Part shown: positions 33,501 to 46,400 of the stretch, piece after piece
Numbering within the stretch: position 1 is the stretch's first letter
How the letters are laid out: every line of letters starts with the position of its first letter
Source: Holothuria scabra
Lineage: Eukaryota; Echinodermata; Holothuroidea; Aspidochirotida; Holothuriidae
Reading direction: 5' to 3'
Length of the DNA stretch: 64,000 nt
NCBI GenBank assembly: GCA_037179385.1
Contig: CM074200.1
Coordinates: 35,653,884 to 35,717,883, forward strand
Notes under the pieces: model-generated
The model's input: only the letters and a program-made list of their open reading frames with translations
The model's database searches: none
What the model was told of the DNA's origin: nothing
Position numbers and translations under genes: made by a program

Positions 33501-36500
33501 TGTGCAGGGATGAATGCTTTTTTTTTTTATTCTCAAGTTCCTACCAATATCTGCAGCAGGTGAAAACTGACAAAATTCTCCTATACATATTAGTGTTACT
33601 AGAAACTGTCAAAAAATCTCCCATATACATTAGTGTTAAGTGGTGCTTTTGCAAAATATTATTATGACCCTACAGTCTTTATGGGGTTGGTTTAAAACTT
33701 TCACTAAAATCAAACTCACAAACAAGGTAGTAAATTTTTTTACACCTTTTGGCTGGAAAGGGTGGGGGAGGGGAGGGGGGCATAATTAGAATGTTGTGAA
33801 CTCTCTGTCCAGAACTTATAAATCTTTTTCCACAGTATCTATTCATAAAAACTTCATTCAAATGTCTATAATTTTCTAAGACACCAGAGTTTTGCCTCCT
33901 GGACCCCCCCCCCCCCCTCTGGGTGTTGCTACATAAACAGCTGTAACATAACCTTAACTGCTACAACATAAGCAGCTACTCAAATCAGCTTTAAGGCATG
34001 CCAATTTATAAAAACTGTGCGACATGCATCCACACCTATAAATACGATCAACACAAACAAACTGCTTGCATGCTCAAGCACACTGATGGCAGCTTTCAGT
34101 AAAATTAGAAAGATTAAACATTAACACTGAGGAAACTATGCCAAAGCAAGTTATAAAAAATTCTCCCCCCAAATCCGGAATTATTAAAAGATGTATTCTG
34201 CATAGATTTGACACCAAATATGGCACCATTTTACATGGTTGCACCTTGCCTTCTTAAGGTGGGCAAAAATTTTCCAAAGGGGAGGGAGAAACCCCTCCCC
34301 CACGGTGATCGGAAGATGCCATCCGGACAAAATGTGGACCTGTGGAGAACAATGTCATCTGGTGAATCCTTTTGTGAACCTAGTGAAGTTATAAGAAGCT
34401 GTTTTGTCTTGATTGTAACTGATTTTATTTTGTAAAACTCATTCATCATGAAGCGTAATGATGACTTGTTTATTAAAACTCTGCTTTACAATGGTGTTCT
34501 CTCAAAGCAGCAGTGTCTTAAGCTGGCAGCGGTGTTAATACGGGTGGGGTAGGGGATTTCCCCAATGAAAATTGACCGTCAGTCACAAACCTATAGACCC
34601 CTAATTCCCTGCTGTTCCACAGAGCAAATAAACTAGAAATAGCAATTTGATATTTTCTCTAATTTTCCTCTGTTTTCCAATTTCCATTTCATCTCATGGG
34701 CATGAAATTACACCACTATTGCACTGTTTTGTATTGAATGGTGGTGGATATTCATTATTTTGCACTTCAACAGGGATTTCTTTGCTTTGCAGTTCAAACT
34801 CACATATGGGGGGGGGGACATGGACAGATTTAGCAGGGAAACTGGTTACCCCCATGGCCGATCCTCCCCTCCCCACTAAATGTGCCTCTTTATTTTACTG
34901 TATTTTTCACAAGTACTGGACCCCCCCCCCCCCATTTAAAACTGCTCCTGTGGTGTAGCCTAGGGTTGGGCGCAATACTAGTATTGACATGAATACTGGT
35001 ACTAGAGGTACACGTAATAAAAATACCAAAGGTATTTGGTGTGTTCCTAATACCAGTTCTTGAAAAAATACCGGTCTAGAAAAATTACCCTGGAAAGGCC
35101 AAAAGAAGAAACAGGAGCATTCATTCTGATTTTTCATGGTACCGTCCAAACCTACTATAGCCTGGCTGGATCCATTGGGGGTGGGGGGATGTCATGCACG
35201 GTTGAAGAGCAAGTTTGCAAACTATCCCCTTGCCATTCACTTAAGTTTAATTGACAGTAGTCACTGGAAGTCTCATTTTTTAAGCAGTTTCTGGTAACAG
35301 TGATATGTACAGTATGGACAAATTTGTGGATAAATTTTGAAGTTTTGATGAGTACCACAGATGTCACCCTGTTGATAATTTATGTTGCTGAATGCTTAAG
35401 ACCAGGGTGGAGTTCAAATGCAGCATTGGTTGTTCCTTTATAACAACTTTAGAAAGTTATTTACCACTGCAGAGGTTTTTCCATTGGAGAGATTTTTGCA
35501 TAACTTATGTGTAGGTTTGGTTTGTGCATATGTGCTGCACGTTAGGCTATGTCGAAAGTGCTGAGACATGCTAGAGAAAAAAGCATCATAGAGAAAAACT
35601 TGACACCTAAATCTCACAGATATACGAGTGATTGTTGTATGAGTGTCTTTTGCACGTGCCTTGTAAATATTTTGGATGTTCTTGTCCACGTTGAGTATCG
35701 TCGACGCTTTTCAGTAGCATACTCAACCCTGCTTTGGAGAAGGGGTTAACATACGAACGTTTGTGCAGAGAGCCATAGTTTTGCTCTTTAATTGAACCAT
35801 GCATGCATCTTGCAAGGAAATTTCTTCCTTTGGGAGGCAGAAACTTTGTGATTTTTATTTTTCCTTATTCCAAGAATTGTCACGGCAAAATATCATCAGT
35901 AAAAGCTATTTTTCCACCCATCTTTAATCCATACGGCAGCACATTTTTTTCTTTTTTTTTTTTATTCGAGGTGGCGATGGCTTAACCAAAACTGCATTGC
36001 TTGTACAGTACAGTGCAACTATTTGCGGTGATCATGACTTCGGCAAAAGCTTCTATGGATAGGCAATCTTTTTGTGAACTGACACGTTGAGAAAAGAAAC
36101 GTTTATCCGGGCAGTTTTCTAAGGAAAGAAAGTCGTTGCCTGAGTACTTTGCAGTTGAGAGTTTGCTTTATGAAAATGGAGTAACCCATTCCAAGCAATT
36201 TTCTATTTTGGAACATTGTTTTTTTTTCTTTAGTTACGTACCTTTTGATGGGCGTGTGGGAGTGTTATATTTTACATTTTCCAAGCCAGCCCCATCGGTA
36301 TTCCTATCAAAGTGTAGAAGAGTGGGCTATCATTTATAAAGCGGGCCCTGTTTTGATTTGAAATGCACAAGTAATGGAATGATCTGACAGACTTCATGCA
36401 GTATTCTAGACGTTTCTTACGATGTTTACGGAGGCAACAGTTAAATATACTGGAATGCTGAACTCGGAATGCCTTTCCTTTGCGGATGGCAATTAAACTT

Positions 36501-37119
36501 AAAAATCAGGTATCAACTCAACTACTGAAACAGGCCAGTATAAACACATTTTAAACAGCACTCGTTAGCGAGTTCTTTACACATACTGTGGGGTCGCTTC
36601 TAGCTAGTGCAAAGCGTAAATATTTAGTGTTCATATTTTTTGCTGGATCTTGTTTCATTCGTAAACTGCGGCGGCTTTAGTGTACTACGTTGTCATTAAA
36701 GTATGGTTCGCAAAAATCGGACTCCAGTTACATATCAGTCTGTTGCTGATCAGCCAATGATGGCCCAAAACATGCGGACTGTTAACCTAATCCTCTCTCA
36801 AAATTACGGCAGGAAGTTTTTACTGACTTTCAATATTTTCTGTTTAAGTAAAAGGCACGGCTGCGCAGCAGAGCGGCTGTGAACGATTACCACGGAAGAC
36901 CCATTGTTCTTTGAGGAATATAACGGTATTCAGTCCACAGGATGGAACGTGCACATGTTGCTAGGACAGCCTTTTTTTCACAAATCACCTCGGCATTGGG
37001 TCGGCGACACAGATAGGGCCGCGGCATTCTCGCGGTGGCTGGTGCAAAAACTTTTGACATGGTGCCTAAGTTTCACAGACAATTTATTTCAGGGCTTCAT
37101 TCGGTCATCAAATTGACAA
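33501..37119. other. Non-coding, no gene recognised
   Basis: Contains the 33.4-kb repeat's inverted partner (35480-35625), poly-C/G runs (33903-33917, 34808-34817, 34921-34934) and a region with many (GG)TACTAG/ATACC words (34975-35085) that resembles decayed transposon ends. A 59-codon frame at 36703-36882 is unassigned. No gene can be supported. Confidence 0.5.
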
Positions 37120-37525
37120 ACAAATATTGTCAAATGAAAAGTAGCAAAGCAAAATGTTGAGGAAATCCCATAAAATGTCGTTGACAGCTGTTGTCTCCAT
37201 ACTGTAGCATTTTTTTAAAAAATTGCCTTGGAGATACAGTATCTAGGAGAAGTTTTTTGTCTGAGTGTACAGTAGGAATACTGCATACGTGATACAGGTC
37301 ATGGATGCATAACACATAATGTGTCATTACCTGAAACATCAGACCAATCAATCCTTCAGTCTTTTATCCTGTAGTTTTTTGCAAGCTGCTGTAAAAACAC
37401 TTTCAACTGGGAAATATCAATATAAAAAGTTGCTAATCATTTTGGGTTGATCGCTAATTTATTTTGAATAATGAGTAGCAAAACTCTAATCAAAATTTCA
37501 AAAACAAATTGCACCCTGCATTTAT
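37120..37525 (+). repeat. ~400-bp dispersed repeat, inverted partner at 59745-60145
   Basis: Matches the reverse complement of 59745-60145: 'caaatgaaa.gtagcaaagcaaaa', 'cataa.atgtcgt', 'attgccttggaga', 'catgcataacacat.atgt', 'aagctgctgtaaaaa' and 'gagtagcaaaact'. On the right side of the window it abuts the partner of the 31-kb repeat. Confidence 0.8.
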
Positions 37526-38287
37526 GTGGTTACGTTATTTCTGGTTCAATCTTGGCAACTTTGTTAGAATTTTCAGAACATTGCTACATACAGTACCTTT
37601 TTTATGTTCAATACATGCGAGCCTACATTATTTGTCTGCAGACACAAAAATATCAAGGTATGTGATGTCATTTACAGGTATAGTTTCACATGTTAACATT
37701 TGAGATTTTTAATGAAAGAATAGTCCAGGAGATGGATAAATTTTCACTGACACTTTTATGTCACCTTATAATGCTATGCATATTTCGTTTTTACCTCATA
37801 AAATTATGGTAGCTCACAAATTTTGCACATTAAATGGTAATTGTCATTATTACAAAGATGTGTGTAAGATCTTTGCAGCATCAAGGCCAGTGATACATGA
37901 ATGTGTTCAATCATTCCCATATTACGTACGGTAGCTATGATTTTGCATTCAGTTTGTGTGGGAAATTCATTTGTCATAGTATAACAGTCACAGTGTTACA
38001 GTGCCTTTGTCAAATCTTCACTGCATAACTAATTAATTAATGAATAAATTATCACATGTTTAATTTCATAATGTAGTTGGGATGATACAGAATATGGAGA
38101 AGCAACCTTGTTGCATGGTACTGTGACTATTTAAACTTCGCCGAGTTAGGGATATAAAGGGTTACAGTAGGATGAAAAGGCTTGTCCATTTTTTGTTATG
38201 GTACAGTATAATGGTAGCAATTAATTGACCATGTTTTTATCTCAGTACATAACATGTACTGAGATATTGTCACACTAACTGGTTGCT
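37526..38287. other. Non-coding, no gene recognised
   Basis: AT-rich and without supported features. The last ~45 bp ('acatgtactgagatattgtcacacta') also occur, diverged, near 55810. Confidence 0.5.
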
Positions 38288-38533
38288 ACAATCTTGGACC
38301 AAACTAGTTGGAACACCCCTGCACCCCCCTGCAATGTTGGAGATAATAAAGCCAATTCGGGCCGCACCATTTTGTTTGGGACCGAACATTGTACTGGGTC
38401 ACAGGAGTTTTGATGATCGCTATTTTCTGTAGGACACAACTTTTCAAAGGGGGATAGAGGTTGTGGAAATAGTACTCGGCACCATAAACAACACAATGAC
38501 GTGAGGTGTTCCAACAGTTTTGTCCAAGATTGT
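38288..38533. mobile_element. MITE family M, subfamily 2, copy 3 (246 bp)
   Basis: TIRs begin ACAATCTTGGACCAAACT and, at the other end, ACAATCTTGGACAAAACT; the TSD CT is at 38286-38287 and 38534-38535. The interior differs from the 197-bp subfamily ('ggagataataaagccaatt', 'gatgatcgctattttctgtagg') but is about 93% identical to copy 4. No coding capacity. Confidence 0.9.
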
Positions 38534-38931
38534 CTGAAAATTCAAGGCACATTTTTCGAAGATTGTCCGAGAATCTACTTCAGCAGAAGAACAGTGTGGG
38601 CTCATATTTCGAGTCATAATGATCATCTATCTGTTAGGGTGAATAACACTGGCCGATTCGACAACAAGAACAGCATCAGACAGTAAAGTATTCTATCAAC
38701 TTGTGACGTAACACTTCAAAGGCGGTGACATGCTTTTCATACATTGGCAGCCAAGGAAAGGCATCGTTTGACATGTCAGAAAAAATATATTAGCACTTGT
38801 TCAAATACAGTAGTTTGGCCCAAGTTTAAACTGCATTATAATAGTTTGAATTTGACAAGGATACTCTCCTTTTTGACTTTTTTGAGCATACTACACTCTT
38901 GATCTGAGCATAAGGTCATCACAAAATTCAT
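38534..38931. other. Non-coding spacer
   Basis: Nothing recognised between the two MITEs. Confidence 0.5.
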
Positions 38932-39238
38932 TTAAGGCCCAGTTCTCTAGCCACCCCGAACAGTACCAATTCTCCTAACCTCCTTACCGAAGTCCCTCCC
39001 ACAATTGTCTGAAATTCATCCTCATCCAGATACAATCTCAGTTTATTGCTTCAAGGTGAGTATAGAAAATCTCAATTTGTTTAATCAAAACACTCTCAGT
39101 ACCGTTCATGCTGTGTAATATAAGCTTTGGTACTCTGCATTGTTTGAATTAGCTGTCAATGAAAGAGCTGAGCCAGTTGAGAATTTCAGTACCCCCGTAC
39201 CAAAATTGTAGTTTTGGGTGAGAGGTTTGGCCCTTTAA
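38932..39238. mobile_element. TTAA MITE family D, copy 1 (~307 bp including TSD)
   Basis: Starts TTAAGGCCCAGTTCTC and ends GGTTTGGCCCTTTAA, giving AGGNCCAA-type inverted ends next to TTAA. About 80% identical along its length to 40460-40765. TTAA is the expected piggyBac-type target, but the ends do not match canonical piggyBac TIRs. Confidence 0.8.
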
Positions 39239-39907
39239 GTGTGGACTTCATCTAATTACAATAAGTTATAATATGGATATTATAAATTTTGGCTGAGAAA
39301 CAGATAAAAATGAATTCATTTTCCCAAGAAGAAAGATTTAGAAGAATCACATGATTTTCCCTGCACTTAAAATAAAAAAAAATAAAGAAATATATATTGA
39401 ACGAAAGCAACAGAAGAAGCATCCTAATTCAACGATAAACAGTAGCCAATGCTAAGGAATTTCCCAAATTTATGCAACACTTTCATTTAAATGTTAAGTT
39501 TGAGAAAAGAAAAGGTCAACTTACTCCTAGGAAAATGAACTTGGAAAATTTTCAATCCCCACAATTTTATACCCACTACTTAGCAAAGGCTCAAAAACCG
39601 AACCGGCAGTTAAGTTCACCACACTGACTTCTTTGAAAAAGTACTGTTCATCATGGCGCTATTTGGTTCTGCCAAACTCAGTTTATGTCCAGAGAGTCTA
39701 TCTTCCATAAAGGCCTCCACTGTTGTTATTTGTGAAATTATTCAAGAGCGCCCTCACCTTAGGGTATATTATGCAATGTCCTAGTGACTTCATCATGTAG
39801 AAAATGATGTAATAGCCAACTTACAGGGCCCAATGCTCTTTGGAATATGCCAAAATAACTATAAATGTCCTACCATTAGTCCCAATTTTTTAGCTGGCAA
39901 AACTCAG
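39239..39907. other. Non-coding, no gene recognised
   Basis: AT-rich sequence with no supported feature. Confidence 0.5.
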
Positions 39908-40153
39908 ACAATCTTGGACAAAACTAGTTGGAACACCTCCGCACCCCCCTGCAATGTTGGAGATAATAAAGCCAATTTGAGACGCACCATTTTGTTTGGG
40001 ACCCAGCATTGTACTGGGGGACAGGAGTTTTGATGATCGCTATTTTCTGTAGGACACAACTTTTCAAAGGAGGATAGAGGTCGTGGAAATAGTACTCAGC
40101 ACCATAAACAACACAATGACGTTAGGTGTTCCTACGGTTTTGTCCAAGATTAT
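39908..40153. mobile_element. MITE family M, subfamily 2, copy 4 (246 bp)
   Basis: Same TIRs and interior as 38288-38533; TSD AG at 39906-39907 and 40154-40155. One base of the right TIR has decayed (GATTAT for GATTGT). The restored target reads CAGCTG. Confidence 0.9.
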
Positions 40154-40459
40154 AGCTGTAGCTATGTATCCTTTTCAGCATGGCCATGTTAGGGTGGTTT
40201 AACATTTGTTATCATCATAGTTTGCAGATCATACCATATAATTATTGAAGCAGTCAGAATTTTAACTTGCCAATCTGATGCTGTAGGCTGAGACTGTAAC
40301 TTAGTTATGTTTTCTCTGAAAAGTGGTCAAAAATTTGTGCAAAAGAAAACAGTGTCATTTCAGCCCATTGTTTTTATTCCTTTTCCCATAATGCAATTGT
40401 GTGTATTTAGTCTGCTACAGTGTTTTGTCTTTGACTTCAAACCTCTGCTAAATCAGGCA

Positions 40460-40765
40460 TTAAAGGCCCAATTCTATCTTCCCAAACAGCGCCAATTCTC
40501 CTAAATTTCTTAATTAATCCCCTCCCACATTTGTCTGAAATTCATCCTCATCCAAACACAATCTCAGTTTACTACTTCAGACAAGAGTATAGAAAAGTAC
40601 AATGTGTATAATCAAAACACTATCCGAACAGTTCATGCTGGGTAATATAAGTGTTGTTACTCTGCTTTGTTTGAATTAGCAGTCAATCAAAAAGCTGAGC
40701 CAATTGAAAGTTTCTGTTACCCTTAACTAGAAGTGTAGTTTGGGGTGAGAGGATTGGCCCTTTAA
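40460..40765. mobile_element. TTAA MITE family D, copy 2
   Basis: Starts TTAAAGGCCCAATTCT and ends GGATTGGCCCTTTAA. Collinear with 38932-39238 ('attcatcctcatcca', 'caatctcagttta', 'gttcatgctg.gtaatataag', 'ggggtgagagg'). It again lies a few hundred bases downstream of an M-family MITE. Confidence 0.82.
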
Positions 40766-42408
40766 GTTAAACTAATGAGATGATCTTGCCTGGTCAGACC
40801 TTACCTGCATACAGGTACTGTAGCAGGCTGTATGGCATATTCCTTTTCAGTCATATCCCTAAGGCCTGCCAAAGTGAACACTGAACAAATTCTTTTGGAT
40901 ATTCATAGAAAAATGTGGTTTCTGAATATGTGTGTTTCTGAATATTCACAAGACGGCAACATCTGTACCTGTGTAGTAGGCCATAGTCCTATAACACCCA
41001 CGGAGTGGGTACATCATTGTAATACCCATTTCCTGGTAGTACCCATTGCACAGTGTTTATGCAACACGATAGGGCATCTCAGGTTTCAGTCTAATCTTCC
41101 AGTTTACGACCACAGGAGTACGCACACTCACTCAAAAACAACAGCATGATTCATTATAGGCCGCAGAGCACACAAATTTTTCTTCCAGCTCATTGCTACG
41201 AAAAAATGTCTGCCATCATTGGACACCAAATCTGTTCAACTGTGTAGAAAACTTGCGGAAACTTCATTTACATAACATTTACATAACTCTGGATTGGTTG
41301 AAGCAAGACTGTAAATGTTTATCTAACTGGCAAACACTCTAACAATTGTACAACACTACACAGAGTCAGGGCGGTCTGTGTTATTTTACAGCGGTATTGT
41401 GTGGTACCTTGCAAGTACACACACACACAGTACAGCGGCTAATCAAGAACAACCGATCAGACAGCTAGGGGAAAAGATAGTTCAATACTTTTCAACAAAA
41501 TATTACTGTTTTTAAATCCACTCTTTGATGAAAGTTATTATGGTTTGAAAGAGGCTGTCCGTGATGAAGACTTTGATCTTAATTAAAAGCTTTAATGGAC
41601 GTAATAAGCCTGTAATTTTGTTTGGTTTAAACGTTTTTGTGTTCAACGTATCATTGCCAAGATTTAGTTGTTGAGCACCTCCTACCTCAGGAATAGACCA
41701 ATTGTGGTGAGTGCTCATAAATATTAAGATGACCAATTTTTGGGCTCATTGAATGGAATTTCTGACCATCGCTGGCAGGTTCTGAGGGGCGGCAGCCTGA
41801 AGGGGCCTGCAGCCACAAAGGCGCTACACAGGCTAGATTCATTAGAGAGTACATGAATAAATTATATCATGGTAATGGAGTTTGCATCTTAAACTGGACG
41901 CAGTCCTGTTCTCTTTGGCAGGCAGTGGTTTTGGAAGCTAAGAAGCTGAGAAAACCACTGTCCGCTCCGAGGGATAGGTCTGACCAAGGTGTTTGCCCAG
42001 CCATTGTCTTGTAACAGAGAAGTTCAGTTTCAGTTGATAGAATTTCTAAACAGGATGTTACAGTAGCTTTCAACCTTCAAAGTTGTGCACATAACCAACA
42101 GGTTTCAATGGAATTAATCAAGAGATGGGGAGGTAACTAGGGTAGGAAAGTAGTTGTATTGGAAAACTAGTTTTGTTGGAACTGGTAAGAAGCTGTATTT
42201 TTCTTTTTTAATATTTTCTTCTTTTTTTTTTTTGATAAGACTGATCTCCATCTTGCGGAATAATTGCTTGTGCTTTGTAGGTCCAATACATGCTTTACAA
42301 TGATTATTTCTTTAGTATAACATTATTTTCTCAACACATTTGATTCGACTTGATTTGAATTATTTATATCTCCAATTGATTTATATTACAAACAAGCCGT
42401 AAATCACA
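40766..42408. other. Non-coding, no gene recognised
   Basis: No supported gene. The 105-codon frame at 40832-41149 lacks family resemblance. An (AC)n stretch lies near 41418. Confidence 0.5.
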
Positions 42409-42542
42409 TTAAAGGGCAGGAGCAGTCATCTCAAATTGAAGAAGTGTATTAAACTGTCCAGTTTCATGATTGGCTGTTGGGAGTCATGTGACAATGGTTT
42501 TTCTCTTCAAATGTAAAATTTACCAGAAATAACTGCTTGGTG
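42409..42542 (+). repeat. Short dispersed repeat, inverted partner at 56664-56783
   Basis: 'aaagggcaggagcagtca', 'gtttcatgattggctgt', 'catgtgacaat' and 'tctcttcaaatgt.aaattta' match the reverse complement of 56664-56783. The inverted partner also begins at an AAAGGGCA end. Confidence 0.75.
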
Positions 42543-42743
42543 TACAATGAATATGCAATAGTTAAGTCATAAAATGTGATTAAAGGTACTTTGAAGAGAA
42601 ATAAGATGAAAATTGAGTTATTTAGCTTTTTCTTTAAAATAAGTTTTGTGGGGACTCATCTTTATCTTTAAAGTAACAGAGAACACAAAACAGTGACATA
42701 TGAAATATTAGGTAGGTATAGCTATTAAACAAAAGAAAATAAA

Positions 42744-42876
42744 GGGCCAGAAAAAGTAATCTTTTCAAGTCAGGCCCTTGCCCTTAAAGTAAAGAAACAA
42801 AGCAGAAGAAACACAGAATAACATAAAATGACAAGCAGGAATAAAAGAGGGTTATAAAAAGAGGGTTATTTTCTTA
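42744..42876 (-). mobile_element. 3' end of the split LINE
   Basis: Once the LTR retrotransposon and its TACCA duplication are removed, this sequence continues the LINE that ends at 49792 on the minus strand. It carries a GGGCC...GGCCC stem-loop (42744-42777), as CR1/Rex-like LINE 3' ends often do. Inferred from position; the exact 3' boundary is uncertain. Confidence 0.55.
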
Positions 42877-42881
42877 TACCA

Positions 42882-43253
42882 TGTCGTGTCTTTCTTGTTC
42901 CGGTAAACGTACTCAAGAAAAGACAGAGTCAAACCATTCCAATTTCCAAATGGTTTATTACATTCTTCTCTGTCCAGTATTTTACGTGCAGGATCTAATA
43001 CACACGGAGTCCGATGGCTACAAAGTCTAGGGCCTGACTGAATCTACCATCTACACGAGGTAGTCTCCTCAACAACTACAGACCAATGATACGTTGCAAC
43101 TCAAACATGTGACTACATCAGCCAATCACCTCCCTCCCTTGACTTCCTGTTCCAGGAAGTTCTCCAAGCTAGACATAGGTGAATCATTTGCATGAATTAA
43201 TAAACATGAAGGACTATTCCATTTTGTTGCCAAGGGCAGAGCATGACACAACA
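42882..43253 (-). repeat. 3' LTR of the Gmr1-like element (372 bp)
   Basis: On the element's strand it begins TGTTGTGTC and ends GACACGACA. The polyadenylation signal AATAAA (as TTTATT on the plus strand) is at 42954-42959. Nine substitutions and two small indels separate it from the other LTR by my reading. Confidence 0.95.
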
Positions 43254-43269
43254 TGCCTCCCCCCTCCCT
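43254..43269 (-). other. Polypurine tract
   Basis: On the element strand AGGGAGGGGGGAGGCA lies immediately upstream of the 3' LTR, the position where plus-strand DNA synthesis is primed. Confidence 0.9.
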
Positions 43270-43426
43270 GAAGACTGTGTCAGTCTTCAACAATTAAAAA
43301 GGTACAACAAGATAAAAGTGAAGAACAACAATATGAACAAAACCTTGACCCTTGTTAACTCAGGATCACTCTGCTTACAATAGTGCCAGCAGAAAATGCT
43401 CAACCACAATGCTGCATACCTAGTTT

Positions 43427-46400
43427 CTACATCCTACTCAACCCATCAGCATTGGAATTCAGCACACCTTTTTTGTAAATAATATTAAAAATAAACTGTT
43501 GAAGTAACAAATACCACCTCATAAGTCTAGCATTTGAGGACTTTGACTGTTCCAGCCATCGCAAAGCTTGATGGTCTGTCATGACAGTGAATGTAGTCCC
43601 CAGTAGGTAGTACTTCAATTTAGATACAGACCACATAATGGCCAAACACTCCTTTTCTGGGACTGAATACTTTTGTTCCCTTGTTAACATCTTACGACTG
43701 ATATAAGCAACTGGATGCTCTTCTTTGTCCTCCGCAATCTGACTCAGAACTGCACCAAGGCCAAAATCGGAGGCATCAGTCTGCAATATGAAGGGTTTTG
43801 AAAAATTTGGAGCTGCCAATATTGGTTCACATATCAAACAAGCTTTGAGCCTTTTGAAGGCAGTATGACATTTTGGAGTCCAAACTACAGTATTTGGCTT
43901 CTTCTTTTTCAAGAGATCATACAATGGATGTGCAACAGAGGCATAATTTGGCATGAACTTACGGTAGTATCCAGTAATACCCAAGAATGCCCGCACATCT
44001 CGTTTCGTAATAGGGGTGGGGAATTCCCTAACAGCCTCCACTTTGTCAATATTGGGAGAAATTTGCCCACCTCCAACCGTATGACCTAAATAGGACACCT
44101 GTGACTTGAATAGACTACATTTCTTTGGTTTGACAGTAAGTCCGGCATCTTGCAACTTGGACAGAACACATTTGATATGAAACAAGTGATCATCAAACAT
44201 CTTACTGAAAATACAAATATCATCAATGTACACCCTGGCATATTCATGACATGTCCTTAACACGTTGTCCATGAGCCTCTGAAACGTACTGCTACTGTTT
44301 TGCATACCAAAAGGTAAAACATTATAACAAAATTGACCAAAAGGAGAGACAAAGGAAGACTTCTCTTTTGTCTTGGGGTCAAGAGGAACTTGGTAAAAAC
44401 CTTTCGTTAAATCTAAAGTAGAAATAAACTGAGCACTGGAAATATCATCAAGAATTTCATCAATACGAGGCATAACATACGGATCAAAATTGGTTACCTT
44501 GTTCAATTGCCTAAAGTCTGTACAAATACGAATAGAGCCATCTGGCTTTACCACACAGACCATCGGTGAGGCATAAGGGCTTACTATGGGCTCAATTACC
44601 CCCAGCTGGACCATACTATCCAATTCACTTTTGACCTTTGCCTTCAAGGCATGCAGGATTCTGTACACCCTCAGAGACACTGGGGTGTCATCAACAGTTT
44701 CAATGGTATGAGTGGTCATATGAGTTTTTCCTGGAATATCGGAGAAAACCTTGCTGAATGTCTGTAAACACTCAGAAACTTTTGCTAACTGCTGCTGAGA
44801 CAAGTTCTCCGAAAATTCTACATCCTGCCATGTCTGAGACTTTTCAGAAAAAAAATTGACATCTTCAAGAGCCAAATATTCATTGTCTATTGAGGCATCA
44901 CAATCCTCACTACACACCTCATGAACAATACCTGTGATATGATAACAGTTCTGTATTTCATCATCAGTTCGCCTCTCATGAAATCTTTTACATTTATTGA
45001 CATGTATTATTCTATGCACATTACGCTTCTCAGGCATATAAATTTCATAATTAACTTCATCAAGTCTTTTCTCAATGACGTAAGGGCCTTGCCACTTACA
45101 ATCCAGCTTTGCTGGTCCTTCAGGAAGGAAAACTAGAACCTTGTCCCCTGGTTCAAAAACTCTATTGGAGGCATTTCTATCATAATGCTCCTTCATACCT
45201 GCTTGGTAATTGACCTGATTTTCACCGGCTTCTGCCATCCACTCTGACATTCGTTCCCTCATTCTTAGTAAATAAGTAGGAATATCACTTGGGCCCTCAT
45301 CCTCAGAGACCCACATATTCTTTAGAACACTGAGAGGACCGCGCACTTGACGGCCGTATAACAACTCAAATGGAGAGTACCCTGTTGCAACAGAAGGCAC
45401 TTCCCTAAATGCAAACAGGAAATGAGGTATATACACATCCCATTCTTTCATTTGGTCTTGACTTAATGACCTCAACATATTTTTCAAAGTACCATGAAAT
45501 CTCTCTGTCATTCCATTGGTTTGAGGGTGATACGCACTTGTTTTAATCTGTTTAATTTGCAACTTGTCGCACATTTTTGTCATAACAGAAGACATGAAAT
45601 TTGTACCCTGATCATGAATAATTTCTTCCGGCAATCCAATTCTTGCAAATACTTTGATAAGTGCATCTACAACAGTATCTGCTCTCACATTCGATAGAGG
45701 TATAGCTTCCGGAAATCTAGTTGCATAGTCACAAATAGTGAGAAGATATTTGTTTTTCTTACGGGTCCTAACCAATGGACCAACAATATCGATACCAATA
45801 CGCTTGAATGGAACATCAATTACTGGTAAAGGTAATAGAGGGTGTTTACATTGCACTGACCCCTTGTCCATAAGTTGACAAGTCTTACATGACCTACAGT
45901 ACTGAGCAATATCTTTGAAAACCCCTGGCCAGTAAAAATGAGCCAATACACGCTCCTTAGTTTTGTGCACTCCCATGTGGCCAGCCATAGTAGAATCATG
46001 AGCAAGGTTCAGTACACCATCCCTGCAAGGTGTCGGTAAAACAACCTGCTCAGTATACTCATCAGGTAAGTTTCCTTTAAGAAACCTCTTCCTATCTTGC
46101 CATTTTCTCATTACCATACCATTTTTTAGGAAAAACCCAACCCTCTGTTTGGACAATTCCTCTGGTGACACAATTCTTTCATGAATCCCTAGCAGAGAAC
46201 GATCTGCTTTTTGCGATTGAATTAACTCTTCCCTGGTGATCTCCAACCCTTCTAGTTTTGCACCAAAAGTGTTCACCATGGAAAGGTAAGGTTCCTCATG
46301 TGGGCTACTGGGTCCCACTTTTCCCACATTTTTGACCTGAGGATCATTATCCTCAACACCAGGTGTAGCTGCACCTTCAACATGATTAACATCATTATCT

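Noticed and set aside
36703..36882. 59-codon frame (MVRKNRTPVTYQSV...) with frame-shifted protein-like sequence after it
   Set aside because: No family recognised. The downstream similarity to coding sequence is impressionistic and broken by stops.
42409..42787. TTAA-flanked MITE between AAAGGGCA and TGCCCTTAA
   Set aside because: The right half fits better as the LINE 3' end (stem-loop plus continuity across the LTR element), and only the left ~130 bp recurs at 56.7 kb.
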